DNA of 36,558 bases from Rhodocyclaceae bacterium. GTDB taxonomy: Bacteria > Pseudomonadota > Gammaproteobacteria > Burkholderiales > Rhodocyclaceae. The translations under genes and the position numbers were made by a program. The notes beneath the pieces are model-generated. The model saw nothing but the letters and a program-made list of their open reading frames with translations. It made no database searches and had not been told where the DNA came from. The stretch's first letter is position 1; every line of letters begins with the position of its first letter. The stretch lies in contig RXJP01000001.1 in NCBI GenBank assembly GCA_003963315.1, positions 12,823 through 49,380 of the forward strand. Reading direction: 5' to 3'. Of this stretch, positions 6,146-14,716 are shown one piece after another.

Positions 6146-7294
6146 ATGGAACGCAGCGATATTCTGATCGTCGGGGCCGGACTCGCCGCCATCACCTTGA
6201 TGCGCGAGTTGCGTAAGCGGGATGCCGCCGTGGGCATCACTCTGGTCACTGCGGATGATGGCCATTTCTACTCCAAGCCCATGCTGTCCAATGGCTTGGC
6301 GACGAGCAAGACTGCTGCCAGCCTGGTGATGACCCAGCGCGATGCGCTGGCTACCCAGTTGAACCTGGCTATCCTGCCCCGTACCCGGGTCACTGCTGTT
6401 GATACGGGGGGACACCGGGTGCTGACGGATCAGGGAGCCTTGGTCTATGGTCGATTGGTACTCGCGTTGGGGGCCCACCCTATCCGCTTGCCTATCGAGG
6501 GAGAAGGCGCTGCCGATGTGTTGTCCATCAACCATCTGGATGACTACGCCATTTACCGGGAGCAGTTGGCGGACAAGCAACGGGTCGCCCTGTTGGGCGC
6601 CGGCCTGATCGGCTGCGAGTTTGCCAATGACCTGCGCACCGTGGGCAAAGAGGTGGATGTGTTCGATATTGCGCCCCAGCCTTTGGGTCGCCTGCTGCCG
6701 GATATTGCGGGCAAGGCCTATCGTTTGGGATTGGAAGCCGCTGGCGTTCGTTTCCATTTCGGCACCAGCGTCCAACGCATTGAGCGGGGCGCCTCGGGCT
6801 ATCGCCTTCATGACGGTACTGGTGCCATCACCGAAACGGACCTGGTGGTTTCCGCGGTGGGTTTGAAGCCCGAGACTACCTTGCCCGCTGCCGCTGGCAT
6901 CAAGGTGGGGCGCGGCATCATGACCGACGGCATGCTGGCCACCAGCGCGGAGGATGTGTTTGCCCTCGGCGATTGTGCCGAAGTGGCTGGCATGGTGCTG
7001 CCCTTCGTCATGCCCATCATGCATCAGGCCAAGGCGCTGGCGGCGACCTTGTGCGGGGAGGCGACACCAGTGCGTTATCCCGCCATGCCCGTGGTGGTGA
7101 AAACCCCCGCGATGCCGGCGGTGGTATGCCCGCCCCCACCTGGGACGGTGGGTGATTGGCAGGAAACGGAGACGGACCCGGGTGTGCGGTCGCTCTATCT
7201 CAATGCCGCCGGGGATTTGCTGGGTTTTGCCCTTATCGGCAGCGAAGCCGCCAAGGAAAAGCAGGTGCTAACCGCGAGACTGAAACTCGTGTGA
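6146..7294 (+). CDS. NAD(P)H-rubredoxin reductase (FAD)
   Basis: A 382-residue two-dinucleotide-fold flavoprotein, the size of Pseudomonas and Acinetobacter rubredoxin reductases. The N-terminal FAD site is ILIVGAGLAAI, the central NAD(P)H site is VALLGAGLIGCEFAN (about residues 149-163), and the C-terminal FAD-contacting GD motif is VFALGDCAEV. The SKPMLSNG segment near residue 44 is typical of rubredoxin reductases. GGAGAGG precedes the ATG. It completes a NAD(P)H to reductase to rubredoxin to rubrerythrin peroxidase chain. The start is 19 bp after rubredoxin, so the three genes form one operon. Confidence 0.92.
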   Translation: MERSDILIVGAGLAAITLMRELRKRDAAVGITLVTADDGHFYSKPMLSNGLATSKTAASLVMTQRDALATQLNLAILPRTRVTAVDTGGHRVLTDQGALVYGRLVLALGAHPIRLPIEGEGAADVLSINHLDDYAIYREQLADKQRVALLGAGLIGCEFANDLRTVGKEVDVFDIAPQPLGRLLPDIAGKAYRLGLEAAGVRFHFGTSVQRIERGASGYRLHDGTGAITETDLVVSAVGLKPETTLPAAAGIKVGRGIMTDGMLATSAEDVFALGDCAEVAGMVLPFVMPIMHQAKALAATLCGEATPVRYPAMPVVVKTPAMPAVVCPPPPGTVGDWQETETDPGVRSLYLNAAGDLLGFALIGSEAAKEKQVLTARLKLV

Positions 7295-7300
7295 GCTAAA

Positions 7301-7331
7301 CGCCGTCAGGACTTCCCTTGCCCTGACGGCG
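7301..7331. terminator. Hairpin between convergent rubredoxin reductase and a membrane protein gene
   Basis: Perfect 10-bp arms CGCCGTCAGG (7301-7310) and CCTGACGGCG (7322-7331) with an 11-nt loop, seven bases past the reductase stop. There is no T tract on either strand, so termination is likely but not textbook. Confidence 0.5.
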
Positions 7332-7354
7332 CTTCGCGATCTTGGATACCTGGA

Positions 7355-7627
7355 TCAGTGGGAATGGGAATGGTGCATCTTGGAGGCAGGTTTGTCGTCC
7401 AGATGATTGATCTCTTCAGCGGGTTTCTGGAAAAAATAATAGAGACTGGCGGTTATGGCCGTGAGGCCCCAGAACATCAGGAAACCGACGGAATAAATGG
7501 CGATGGGGCTCCAATACACGGGCTGCCCCAGCAGATACAGCTCCTTGGGATTGATCAAGGCGAAGAACACCATTTCACCGAGCACGGCAGTGACAAACGA
7601 CGGCCACAGAATGTAGATCCACTTCAT
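7355..7627 (-). CDS. Small two-helix inner-membrane protein with His-rich C-terminus, unknown function
   Basis: A 90-residue protein not recognised as a named family. It has a hydrophobic segment at about 4-25 (IYILWPSFVTAVLGEMVFFALI), a short polar/aromatic loop, a second at about 40-66, then a charged cytoplasmic-looking tail ending MHHSHSH. The start at 7627 is set by GGAGG eight bases upstream; longer in-frame forms have no ribosome site. The terminal histidines might bind a metal but could be incidental. It is transcribed alone, convergent with rubredoxin reductase. Confidence 0.75.
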   Translation of the reverse strand: MKWIYILWPSFVTAVLGEMVFFALINPKELYLLGQPVYWSPIAIYSVGFLMFWGLTAITASLYYFFQKPAEEINHLDDKPASKMHHSHSH

Positions 7628-7956
7628 CAACGCTTCCTCCGCAAAAGTTAAGAGTCCGGACATATCCGGGACGTTGCCGACGCGTGAGGCGTTCTTTTGA
7701 TACTTCATGATTGAAGTAATACCCCATTCTTCCGGTGAAACGGAGGAAATGCAAGATGCAAGCAAAAAAAGACCGCGGGACGATTTTCATGGCTTTGTGC
7801 GGCGCACCGTGATACAGTCGCGCCTCCCTCGATGCCGCTACAGTCCCCGCATCGTCCCCGAAAGCGAATTTCCGCTTCTCTGGTAATACCCAACGGATTC
7901 ACCGCCCGGACTGGCCTGCACACCTGCAGGTGGTCGGCTCCAGGAGCTTTTCACCT
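7628..7956. other. 329-bp divergent intergenic region upstream of rhlE and the membrane protein
   Basis: No convincing gene. It holds three small dyads: ACTTCA-N4-TGAAGT (7702-7717), about 75 bp before the membrane-protein start and a possible operator; CGATGC-N13-GCATCG (7830-7854); and the perfect palindrome CACCTGCAGGTG (7921-7932), just before the rhlE ribosome site. A weak extended -10 (TGATACAGT, 7810-7818) may serve rhlE, which would give it a structured leader of about 130 nt. Confidence 0.4.
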
Positions 7957-9285
7957 ATGCATTTCACTGATCTCGGCCTTTCCGCCGGGCTTCTGCGCGC
8001 CATTGGCGAGCAGGGTTACGATACCCCCACCCCCATTCAGGCCCAAGCCATTCCCCATGTCCTCGCCGGCAGCGATCTCGAGGCCCTGGCCCAGACCGGC
8101 ACCGGCAAGACCGCAGCTTTCGTGCTGCCCATCCTGCAAAAGCTCACCAGCCAAACGGACAGTCCCCTGGAACGGGTTTCCCGCAACCGTCCCCGTGCCC
8201 TGATTCTGGTGCCCACCCGCGAACTCGCCGCCCAGGTGCAGGAAAGCGTGCGCACCTACGGCAAGCACGTTGCCATCCGCAGTCTGGCCGTGTTCGGCGG
8301 CGTTGGCATGCAGCCCCAGGTGACCGTCCTGCGCCGGGGCGTGGATATTGTGGTGGCGACCCCCGGCCGCCTGCTTGACCATATCACCCAGCGCACCATT
8401 GACCTGGGCGCCGTACAAACCCTGGTGCTGGACGAAGCCGACCGCATGCTCGACATGGGCTTCATCCGCGACATCCGCAAGATCATCGAGCGCCTGCCCA
8501 AGCAGCGGCAGAACCTGATGTTCTCCGCTACCTTCGCCCCCGAAGTGCGCGAACTGGCCCATACCGTGCTGCGAAACCCGGTGCTGGTGGAAGTGGCCCG
8601 CCGCAACACCACCATCGAACTGGTGACCCAGAGCGTGATCCCGGTGGACAAGGACAAGAAGCGCGAACTGTTGCTCCATCTTTTCGAGAACCACGGCTGG
8701 CACCAGACCCTGGTGTTCACCCGCACCAAGCACGGCGCCGATGCCCTCTCCCGCAAACTGGACCAGGCCGGCATCCGTTCCGCCGCTATTCATGGCGACA
8801 AGACCCAAGGCGCCCGTACCCGCGCCTTGGCGGATTTCAAGAGCGGCAAGCTGGCAGCCCTAGTGGCCACCGACATCGCCGCCCGTGGCATCGACATCGA
8901 CCAGTTGCCCCGGGTCATCAACTTCGAATTGCCCAATGTGCCGGAAGACTACGTGCACCGTATCGGCCGCACCGGCCGTGCCGGTTCCGAAGGCGAGGCC
9001 CTGTCCCTGGTTTCCCACGATGAGCGCATCCAGTTGCGCGATATCGAGCGCCTGATCAAGAAAGACCTGGACAAGAGCATCATCGTCGGCTTCGAGCCCA
9101 GCGCCAATCCCCCGCGGGAGCCGGCCAAGGCAAAACCCCAGCCTCGTCGGCAGGGATCGGGTGGCGGTAACGGTGCCCGATCCGGTGCCCCCCGCAGCGG
9201 CGCGCCAGGGGCATCCCGCAACGGTAGCGGCGCTCGTGGTCAGCGGGATGGCGCGGCTCACCACAACGGTCAACGTCATCGCTGA
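7957..9285 (+). CDS. rhlE: DEAD-box ATP-dependent RNA helicase RhlE
   Basis: A 442-residue helicase with a full motif set: Q motif ([14 protein letters not shown]...TPIQ, 3-28), Walker A AQTGTGKT (45-52), [16 protein letters not shown] (159-162, [13 protein letters not shown]), SAT (190-192), ARGIDI and [10 protein letters not shown]. The GY..PTPIQ and DMGFI..I pattern is that of RhlE, an RNA unwinder linked to ribosome maturation, cold adaptation and RNA decay. The last 60 residues are basic, Gly/Ser/Arg-rich and low complexity, typical for RNA contact. The ATG at 7957 is chosen because AGGAG at 7942-7946 precedes it and family members begin MxFxDLGL. Confidence 0.93.
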   Translation: MHFTDLGLSAGLLRAIGEQGYDTPTPIQAQAIPHVLAGSDLEALAQTGTGKTAAFVLPILQKLTSQTDSPLERVSRNRPRALILVPTRELAAQVQESVRTYGKHVAIRSLAVFGGVGMQPQVTVLRRGVDIVVATPGRLLDHITQRTIDLGAVQTLVLDEADRMLDMGFIRDIRKIIERLPKQRQNLMFSATFAPEVRELAHTVLRNPVLVEVARRNTTIELVTQSVIPVDKDKKRELLLHLFENHGWHQTLVFTRTKHGADALSRKLDQAGIRSAAIHGDKTQGARTRALADFKSGKLAALVATDIAARGIDIDQLPRVINFELPNVPEDYVHRIGRTGRAGSEGEALSLVSHDERIQLRDIERLIKKDLDKSIIVGFEPSANPPREPAKAKPQPRRQGSGGGNGARSGAPRSGAPGASRNGSGARGQRDGAAHHNGQRHR

Positions 9286-9303
9286 TTGATTGAGGTAGTG
9301 GAA

Positions 9304-9336
9304 TAAAAAACGGGAAGCCCAGGCTTCCCGTTTTTC
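9304..9336. terminator. Bidirectional terminator between rhlE and topB
   Basis: CGGGAAGCC (9311-9319), two bases, GGCTTCCCG (9322-9330), flanked by AAAAAA upstream and TTTTT downstream. It works on both strands for the convergent rhlE and topB transcripts. Confidence 0.88.
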
Positions 9337-9352
9337 ATTGCGAAACACGCTG

Positions 9353-11932
9353 CTATTTCTTTGCCGCTGCGCGCTTCTTGGCGGGGGCTTTGGTCGCCTT
9401 GACGGCCTTTTCAACAGGTGCTGCCACGGCGGCTTCAGTTTCGGGTTTTGCCGCCTTGCTCTTGGCTGTTGTCTTGGCTCCGGCCTTCGGTACCCGCGCT
9501 TCGAACTCGAAACTCACCTTACCGTCGGCGCCCCGCACCAGGAAAGCGGAGAACTTGCGCTTGGTACGGGAGGAGACGAAGCCCTTGAGCAGGCTGGTAC
9601 GGCCTTCGTTCAGCAGTTTCTCCATCTCGCCCCGGGCGATTTCCTGTTGCAGGATCACCTTGCCGGACCGGAAGTCGCAACTCTTGGCCGGGCCGGTGGA
9701 TTTGTCGCAGATGTAGCTCATGCCATGCTCGTACACCTTGCCGTCGCATTTGGGGCATTTGCCCAGGGCTTCCTGGCCGGAGAAGTCCACCGCTTCGGCG
9801 GCGGCATCGTCGTTCTGGCCGAAATCGAATTCCGGCATCTTGTCCGCGTTGAGCTTGATGATGGCGGCGAAGGCCCGCCCCATCTTGCTGCGGAAGCCCT
9901 GCAGGGGGCCGACCACGCCCTTGGTCAGCAATTCTTCCATTTCTTCCGGCGCCCATTGGCGGCTGGCCACCACTTTCCACAGCTTGTAGTCGCAGCCCTG
10001 GCATTCGAACTTCTTGTAGCCTTCCTTGATGGCGCCGCCGCAACGGGGGCAGGGCGTCTTCAGGGTACTGAAGGCTTCGTCGGGCAGTTCGCCGTGCTTG
10101 ATGCGGTCCACCAATTCCCGGGTCTTGCCGGTGATGTGGTTCATGAACTCGTCACGCCCCAGCTTGCCCTGCTCCATCAGCTTGAGTTTGTATTCCCATT
10201 CCCCGGTGAGTTCCGGTGAGCGGATTTCGTCCACCCCCAGTTTTTCCAGGGCAAAGATCAGGGAGAATGCCTTGGGCGTGGGTTGCAGTTCGCGGCCGTT
10301 GCGGTGGACATACTCTTCCGCGATCAGGCCTTCGATGGTGGCGGCGCGGGTAGCCGGGGTGCCCAGGCCGCGTTCGGACATGGCTTCCCGCAATTCCTCA
10401 TCTTCCACCAGCTTGCCCGCACCTTCCATGGCGGAAAGCAGGGTCGCTTCCGAGTATCGGGGCGGCGGCTGGGTGGCCTTGCCCTTGACTTCCACATCGT
10501 TGGCCCAGACCCGTTCCTTGGGGTCCAGGGGTACCAGGCTGGGGGTTTCCTCGTCGCCTTGCGCCTCGCGTCCGTAGACGGCCAACCAGCCGGGATTGAC
10601 CAGCACCTTCCCCTCGGTCTTGAAGGCTTCGCCTTCGACCCGGGTGATGCGGGTGGTGATGTTGTACTCGGCGGCGGGGAAGAAGATGCCCAGGAAGCGC
10701 TTCATCACCAAGTCGTAAAGCTTTTGTTCCGGTTCCGAAAGATTCTTCGGCACCACGCCGGTGGGAATGATGGCGAAGTGGTCCGAAATCTTGGCGTTGT
10801 TGAAGATGCGCTTGTTGGGGTGCACCCAGCCGCTCTTCAGGATGTTCGCCGCATGGCCCGCGTAGGCGGTTTCCGTCAGGTTGGCCAGGGTTTCCTTGAC
10901 CGTGGGAATGTAGTCCTCGGGCAGATGCCTTGCATCGGTCCGCGGATAGGTGAGGACCTTGTGTTTTTCATATAGCGCCTGGGCCAGGCCCAGGGTGTTC
11001 TTGGCGGAAAAGCCGAAGCGGCCGTTGGCTTCCCGTTGCAGGGAGGTCAGGTCGTAGAGCATGGGGCAGGCTTCGGTCTTGGGCTTGATTTCCTCTTCCA
11101 CCTCGCCGTGCTTGCCCAGGCATTTCTTGCGCACGGCCTCGGCCTTGGCTTGCTCCCACAGGCGCTCGGCCTTGGCGTGCTCGTCCTCGGCTTTCTTGAA
11201 CTTCTCGTCGAACCAGCGGCCACGGTAAGTGCCGGCAACTGCCTGGAATTCGGCCTCAACTTCCCAGTAATCCCGGGAAATGAAGTGCTTGATGCGGTTT
11301 TCCCGCTCCACCAGGATGGCCAGGGTGGGGGTCTGCACCCGACCCATGGGCGTTTTGTAGAAGCCACCTTCGGCGGAGTTGAAGGCCGTCATGGCCCGGG
11401 TGCCGTTGATGCCGATCAGCCAGTCCGCTTCGGAGCGGCAGCGGGCGGCGTCGGCCAGGGGCAGCATTTCCTCGTCGGAACGCAGATGGGCAAAGCCTTC
11501 CCGGATGGCATTGGCGGTCATGGATTGCAGCCAAAGGCGGCGCACCGGCTTCTGGTGTTTCTCGCCCATGGCATGCTGGGCCACGTAACGGAAGATGAGC
11601 TCCCCTTCGCGCCCCGCGTCACAGGCATTGATGAGGCCGGTGACGTCCTTGCGCTTGATGAGTTTTGTCAATAACTTGAGCCGATCCGCCGTCTTCTCTA
11701 TGGGGTTGAGGGCGAAATGCGGCGGAATCATCGGCAAATGGGTGAAGCTCCATTTACCCCGCTTGACGTCGTATTCCTCGGGAACGGTGAGTTCCAGCAG
11801 ATGGCCCACGGCGGAGGAGAGCACATAGGCGTCGCTCTCGAAATAGTCTCCGGTGCGGGTGAAGCCACCCAGGGCTTTGGCGATGTCCTGGGCGACGGAA
11901 GGTTTTTCGGCAATGATGAGTTGCTTGCTCAT
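9353..11932 (-). CDS. topB: DNA topoisomerase III
   Basis: An 859-residue type IA topoisomerase. The Toprim domain has Glu9 (IIAEKPS) and Asp105 with Glu109/Glu111 (NACDAGREGELI). The catalytic Tyr329 is in LTYPRTD. Two Cys4 zinc-ribbon modules follow, at Cys628/631/644/647 and Cys726/729/742/752. The last 45 residues are a Lys/Ala-rich, histone H1-like tail (AKAAKP, KKRAAAKK) that probably grips DNA. The enzyme relaxes and decatenates DNA through a transient single-strand break. It is downstream of smg, but a terminator lies between them, with a probable promoter overlapping that terminator. In E. coli the gene beside smg (yrdD) encodes a topoisomerase zinc-finger-like protein, so the neighbourhood is conserved. 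Confidence 0.95.
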   Translation of the reverse strand: MSKQLIIAEKPSVAQDIAKALGGFTRTGDYFESDAYVLSSAVGHLLELTVPEEYDVKRGKWSFTHLPMIPPHFALNPIEKTADRLKLLTKLIKRKDVTGLINACDAGREGELIFRYVAQHAMGEKHQKPVRRLWLQSMTANAIREGFAHLRSDEEMLPLADAARCRSEADWLIGINGTRAMTAFNSAEGGFYKTPMGRVQTPTLAILVERENRIKHFISRDYWEVEAEFQAVAGTYRGRWFDEKFKKAEDEHAKAERLWEQAKAEAVRKKCLGKHGEVEEEIKPKTEACPMLYDLTSLQREANGRFGFSAKNTLGLAQALYEKHKVLTYPRTDARHLPEDYIPTVKETLANLTETAYAGHAANILKSGWVHPNKRIFNNAKISDHFAIIPTGVVPKNLSEPEQKLYDLVMKRFLGIFFPAAEYNITTRITRVEGEAFKTEGKVLVNPGWLAVYGREAQGDEETPSLVPLDPKERVWANDVEVKGKATQPPPRYSEATLLSAMEGAGKLVEDEELREAMSERGLGTPATRAATIEGLIAEEYVHRNGRELQPTPKAFSLIFALEKLGVDEIRSPELTGEWEYKLKLMEQGKLGRDEFMNHITGKTRELVDRIKHGELPDEAFSTLKTPCPRCGGAIKEGYKKFECQGCDYKLWKVVASRQWAPEEMEELLTKGVVGPLQGFRSKMGRAFAAIIKLNADKMPEFDFGQNDDAAAEAVDFSGQEALGKCPKCDGKVYEHGMSYICDKSTGPAKSCDFRSGKVILQQEIARGEMEKLLNEGRTSLLKGFVSSRTKRKFSAFLVRGADGKVSFEFEARVPKAGAKTTAKSKAAKPETEAAVAAPVEKAVKATKAPAKKRAAAKK

Positions 11933-11961
11933 GGTGTTTATTTTTTTGTAACCACCGGGGG

Positions 11962-11989
11962 AGTATAAAAAACAGGCGGCGCATGATAA
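11962..11989 (-). promoter_or_regulatory. Candidate topB promoter embedded in the smg terminator
   Basis: On the minus strand, TTATCA (11989-11984, in the terminator loop), 16 bp, then TATACT (11967-11962, 5/6, at the end of the U tract). The ATG of topB is 30 bp downstream of the -10. Confidence 0.4.
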
Positions 11990-12000
11990 GCGCCGCCTGT
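11965..12000 (-). terminator. Terminator of the lysM-dprA-smg transcript
   Basis: Arms ACAGGCGGCGC and GCGCCGCCTGT (11972-11982 / 11990-12000) form a perfect 11-bp stem with a 7-nt loop. On the minus strand it is followed by TTTTTTAT. It lies 19 bp past the smg stop. Confidence 0.88.
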
Positions 12001-12019
12001 GCTTGAGATCAATCCGGGC

Positions 12020-12484
12020 TCAGTGACAAAGTCGCTCGCCGTCCTCGTCATCGTATTCGGTCAGCAGTTCTTCCAGGACCAGGGCATCGAACTCGCACTG
12101 GCGTTTCCACATTACTGTGAGCACGATCACTTTCAGCTTGGCCAGGGAGATTTCCCGGTCCGAAAGGGCCATGGCCCTCTCGATGACCAGTTCCCGCAGT
12201 TCCGGATCCAGGGTGTCGGCCTGTTCCAGAAAAGTCAGGAAGCTGCGGCATTCTATGGGCAGACGCGCCTGTTCCTCTTCGTCGTAGAGACGGATGGCCT
12301 GACCCTGCGGGCGCAGGCGGATCATGACTGCCTCGGAACGATCCAGCCCGTCCAGCCAGTTGAGGGCTTCGGAGATTTCGTCCTGCTCAAACCCTGCTGC
12401 GGACAGTTTGCGGGCCAGGATGGTGGGCTCCGGGCAGGCGTCGGGCAGGTAGTTTTCGAAAAGATATACAAGAATATCAATCAT
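12020..12484 (-). CDS. smg: Smg family protein (DUF494)
   Basis: A 154-residue acidic protein of the Smg/DUF494 family, beginning MIDILVYLFENYL and ending in an acidic EYDDEDGE tail. Its biochemical role is not known. The gene almost always accompanies dprA and def-fmt in beta- and gammaproteobacteria, as here. The start at 12484 is chosen from the family N-terminus and an AAGGGG box upstream; it lies 11 bp after the dprA stop. A much longer in-frame extension overlapping dprA was discarded. Confidence 0.9.
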   Translation of the reverse strand: MIDILVYLFENYLPDACPEPTILARKLSAAGFEQDEISEALNWLDGLDRSEAVMIRLRPQGQAIRLYDEEEQARLPIECRSFLTFLEQADTLDPELRELVIERAMALSDREISLAKLKVIVLTVMWKRQCEFDALVLEELLTEYDDEDGERLCH

Positions 12485-12495
12485 TTGGCTGCCCC

Positions 12496-13623
12496 TTATC
12501 GTAGTTGCTGATACAAGCCGCCAGGCATTAGCGCCACCCGGCCGTCCAGTTCCAACGGCAACAGCATCGCAAGAAGGGTGTCCGCCGTCAAGCCGGTACG
12601 TGCGGAGAGGGTGTCGAGGGTAACGGGGTCGAAAGCCATGGCAGCGAGGACTGCGGCCTCGCTGCCATGGCTTTCGCACATTGTTTGCCCTTCCCCATCC
12701 ACCGCCACAGAGGAGGGGGTGTTGATGGGTTCGCTACGCTCCAGGGTGTTGATTACACGGAGTTCTTCCAGAATGTCCTGCGCCGATTCCACCAACTTCG
12801 CCCCCTGTTTGATGAGCTTGTGGCAGCCCTTGGACAAGGGGGAATGGATGGAGCCGGGGATGGCGAACACTTCCCGGCCGGCTTCGGCGGCCAGGCGGGC
12901 GGTGATCAGGGAACCGCTGCGCTCGGCAGCCTCCACCACCAAGCAACCCAGGGCCAGGCCGGCGATGATGCGGTTGCGGCGGGGGAAGTTGGCAGCCAGG
13001 GGCGGCGTACCCAGGGGGAATTCGCTGATGATGACGCCGCTTTCGGCGATTTCCCGGGCCAGGGAGGCGTTACGGGCAGGATAGATACGGTCCAGCCCCG
13101 TGCCCACCACCGCGATGGTGCCGCCCGGCCCTTGCAGCCCGCCCCGATGGGCGGCGGCATCAATGCCCAGGGCCAGGCCGCTGACCACGCCCAGGCCGGC
13201 TCTGGACAGTACGGCGGCGAAGGCTTCGGCGTTCTGTATGCCCTGGTGGGTGGCGTTGCGGCTGCCCACCAGGGCGACAGCGGGGCGGTTCAGCAGCGCA
13301 ATACGGCCCTTGGCGTAGAGCAGGATGGGTGGGTCGTCGCCGTCCAGCAGGGCGGCGGGATAGGCGGTATCCGCCAGGGTGAGCAGATGGTTGCCCGGCT
13401 CTTCCGCCCAGGCCAGGGCTGCTGCTATTTCCGCATTACTGTCATGGGCGTGGAGGGCGGTGGCCAGCTCTGGGCCGATCACCCCGCGCAGGGCACTGCC
13501 CGAGGCGGAGAAAACCTCCTTGGGCAGGCCAAAATGCTGAAGAAGCAGGCGTTGGGTTCGGCCGCCGATGCCGGGGACTGCGGCCAGCCGAATCCAATCG
13601 GCCAGCCCGGGATCAGCCGCCAT
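12496..13623 (-). CDS. dprA: DNA-processing protein A
   Basis: A 375-residue protein. The N-terminal SAM-like helical region (LAAVPGIGGRTQRLLL) is followed by the Rossmann-like DprA/Smf core with VALVGSRNAT, VVSGLALGIDAAAH, GTIAVVGTGLDRIYP, ISEFPLGTPP, NFPRRNRIIAGL and SGSLITARLA. A C-terminal winged-helix (DprA_WH) domain covers about 315-375. DprA loads RecA on incoming single-stranded DNA during natural transformation and protects it. Presence alone does not prove competence, since the gene is nearly universal. It is 15 bp after the LysM gene and 11 bp before smg, in one operon. Confidence 0.95.
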   Translation of the reverse strand: MAADPGLADWIRLAAVPGIGGRTQRLLLQHFGLPKEVFSASGSALRGVIGPELATALHAHDSNAEIAAALAWAEEPGNHLLTLADTAYPAALLDGDDPPILLYAKGRIALLNRPAVALVGSRNATHQGIQNAEAFAAVLSRAGLGVVSGLALGIDAAAHRGGLQGPGGTIAVVGTGLDRIYPARNASLAREIAESGVIISEFPLGTPPLAANFPRRNRIIAGLALGCLVVEAAERSGSLITARLAAEAGREVFAIPGSIHSPLSKGCHKLIKQGAKLVESAQDILEELRVINTLERSEPINTPSSVAVDGEGQTMCESHGSEAAVLAAMAFDPVTLDTLSARTGLTADTLLAMLLPLELDGRVALMPGGLYQQLR

Positions 13624-13638
13624 GGAGAGGGCGCTTGG

Positions 13639-14688
13639 TCAGGGCGCGCGTACCACGTCGCCGGCGGTGACCGGACGGTTGGCCGTCATGATCAGGGCGT
13701 AGGACACCCGATCGAAGACGCGGAACAGGTAAATCTGTCCGACCTTCTCTTCGGGCATGGATACTTCTTTGGCTTCGCCTTTGTAACGATCCTTGAAACG
13801 GTCGCCGGGGCGATAGAGGGTTAGAACATGCCCAACTTCCAGGCCGTCTTTTTTGCCTTTGGAGATAGATACAACACCGAGGGGCCCCGTGTCAGGCGCA
13901 TCCCCCGCCAGATTGAGAATCTTCGCGGCAATGGGGCTGTTCGGTCGATGCTGCGGATAACTCTGAATATCTGCCCTGGGTTTGGGCATCAATCGATCGC
14001 CGCTGTTGATTTCAACTTGAGACGAGGCCACCTTGAATGTGGCGGGATCCCCTTTTGTAATCAAGCGGGCCGTCCCCAGCATCACAACTTCTTTGCCCAA
14101 TACTTCCTTCGTATCAGGGTCAGTCAATGCTTTGCCCGGGCGGTAAATCACCCAATCCAGTGAGTCCTTCAGATTACCAACAGCATAAATATTGTCACCG
14201 GGGGCGGCATTGGCGTGCCCATCCTGAATGCCCACCACACGTAAAGTAGACTCCAGCACAGAGTCATCCATGAGCAGAGGGCGGGTGAGGAAGGACTCGA
14301 TGGCGGCCGTGGGAATGGTGGGAATCGCTTGGGCCAGGCTTTCCTCCCGGACGCGGGGCAGCAGCTTTTCCACCGGAGGTTCCAGGCTCAGTGTGGGACC
14401 ATTGCCGCTGCGATTCAGTACGATCACCTGTCCTGGATAGATACGGTGGGGGTTTTTCACCTGCTCGCTGTTGAGCTTCCACACTTCGCTCCAGCGGGCG
14501 GGATCCTTGAGGAATTTCGACGCAATGCCCCACAGGGTGTCGCCGGGCACCACCACATGCCGGTCGGGGGCGTTTTCCGCCAACTCCGGGACGGCTTTGG
14601 GTGCCACGGATTGGGGCACAGGCGTCTGGGCGACGGCCAGATTGCTTGAAAGGGCGATTAGCAGGGCGGCTATAATTCTCGGCGACAT
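13639..14688 (-). CDS. Exported LysM-domain protein
   Basis: A 349-residue protein with a signal peptide (about 1-20, cut after AVA). One LysM peptidoglycan-binding module spans about 43-92 (HVVVPGDTLWGIASKFLKDP...IYPGQVIVL). A long C-terminal region has no motif I can name; it contains several short beta-rich segments (VISISKGKKDGLEVGHVLTLYRPGD-like pattern). The family commonly precedes dprA in betaproteobacteria and probably has an envelope role. GAGGAG is 8 nt from the ATG, and a candidate promoter lies at 14717-14745. Confidence 0.88.
   Translation of the reverse strand: MSPRIIAALLIALSSNLAVAQTPVPQSVAPKAVPELAENAPDRHVVVPGDTLWGIASKFLKDPARWSEVWKLNSEQVKNPHRIYPGQVIVLNRSGNGPTLSLEPPVEKLLPRVREESLAQAIPTIPTAAIESFLTRPLLMDDSVLESTLRVVGIQDGHANAAPGDNIYAVGNLKDSLDWVIYRPGKALTDPDTKEVLGKEVVMLGTARLITKGDPATFKVASSQVEINSGDRLMPKPRADIQSYPQHRPNSPIAAKILNLAGDAPDTGPLGVVSISKGKKDGLEVGHVLTLYRPGDRFKDRYKGEAKEVSMPEEKVGQIYLFRVFDRVSYALIMTANRPVTAGDVVRAP
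14646..14676 (+). promoter_or_regulatory. Candidate def-fmt promoter inside the 5' end of the lysM gene
   Basis: TTGAAA (14646-14651), a 19-bp spacer and a perfect TATAAT (14671-14676), reading toward def. The long spacer weakens the call. It would leave a leader of about 93 nt before def and overlaps the opposite-strand signal-peptide codons. Confidence 0.4.
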
Positions 14689-14716
14689 GGATGCATCTCC
14701 TCAGGCGGTTCTTTCG

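Noticed and set aside
5825-7024. Long minus-strand open frame opposite rubredoxin and rubredoxin reductase
   Set aside because: No recognisable domain or ribosome site; the plus strand encodes three motif-complete proteins.
12020-12679. Long N-terminal extension of Smg overlapping dprA
   Set aside because: The extension is a shadow of dprA; family proteins start at MIDILVYL, where a ribosome site is present.
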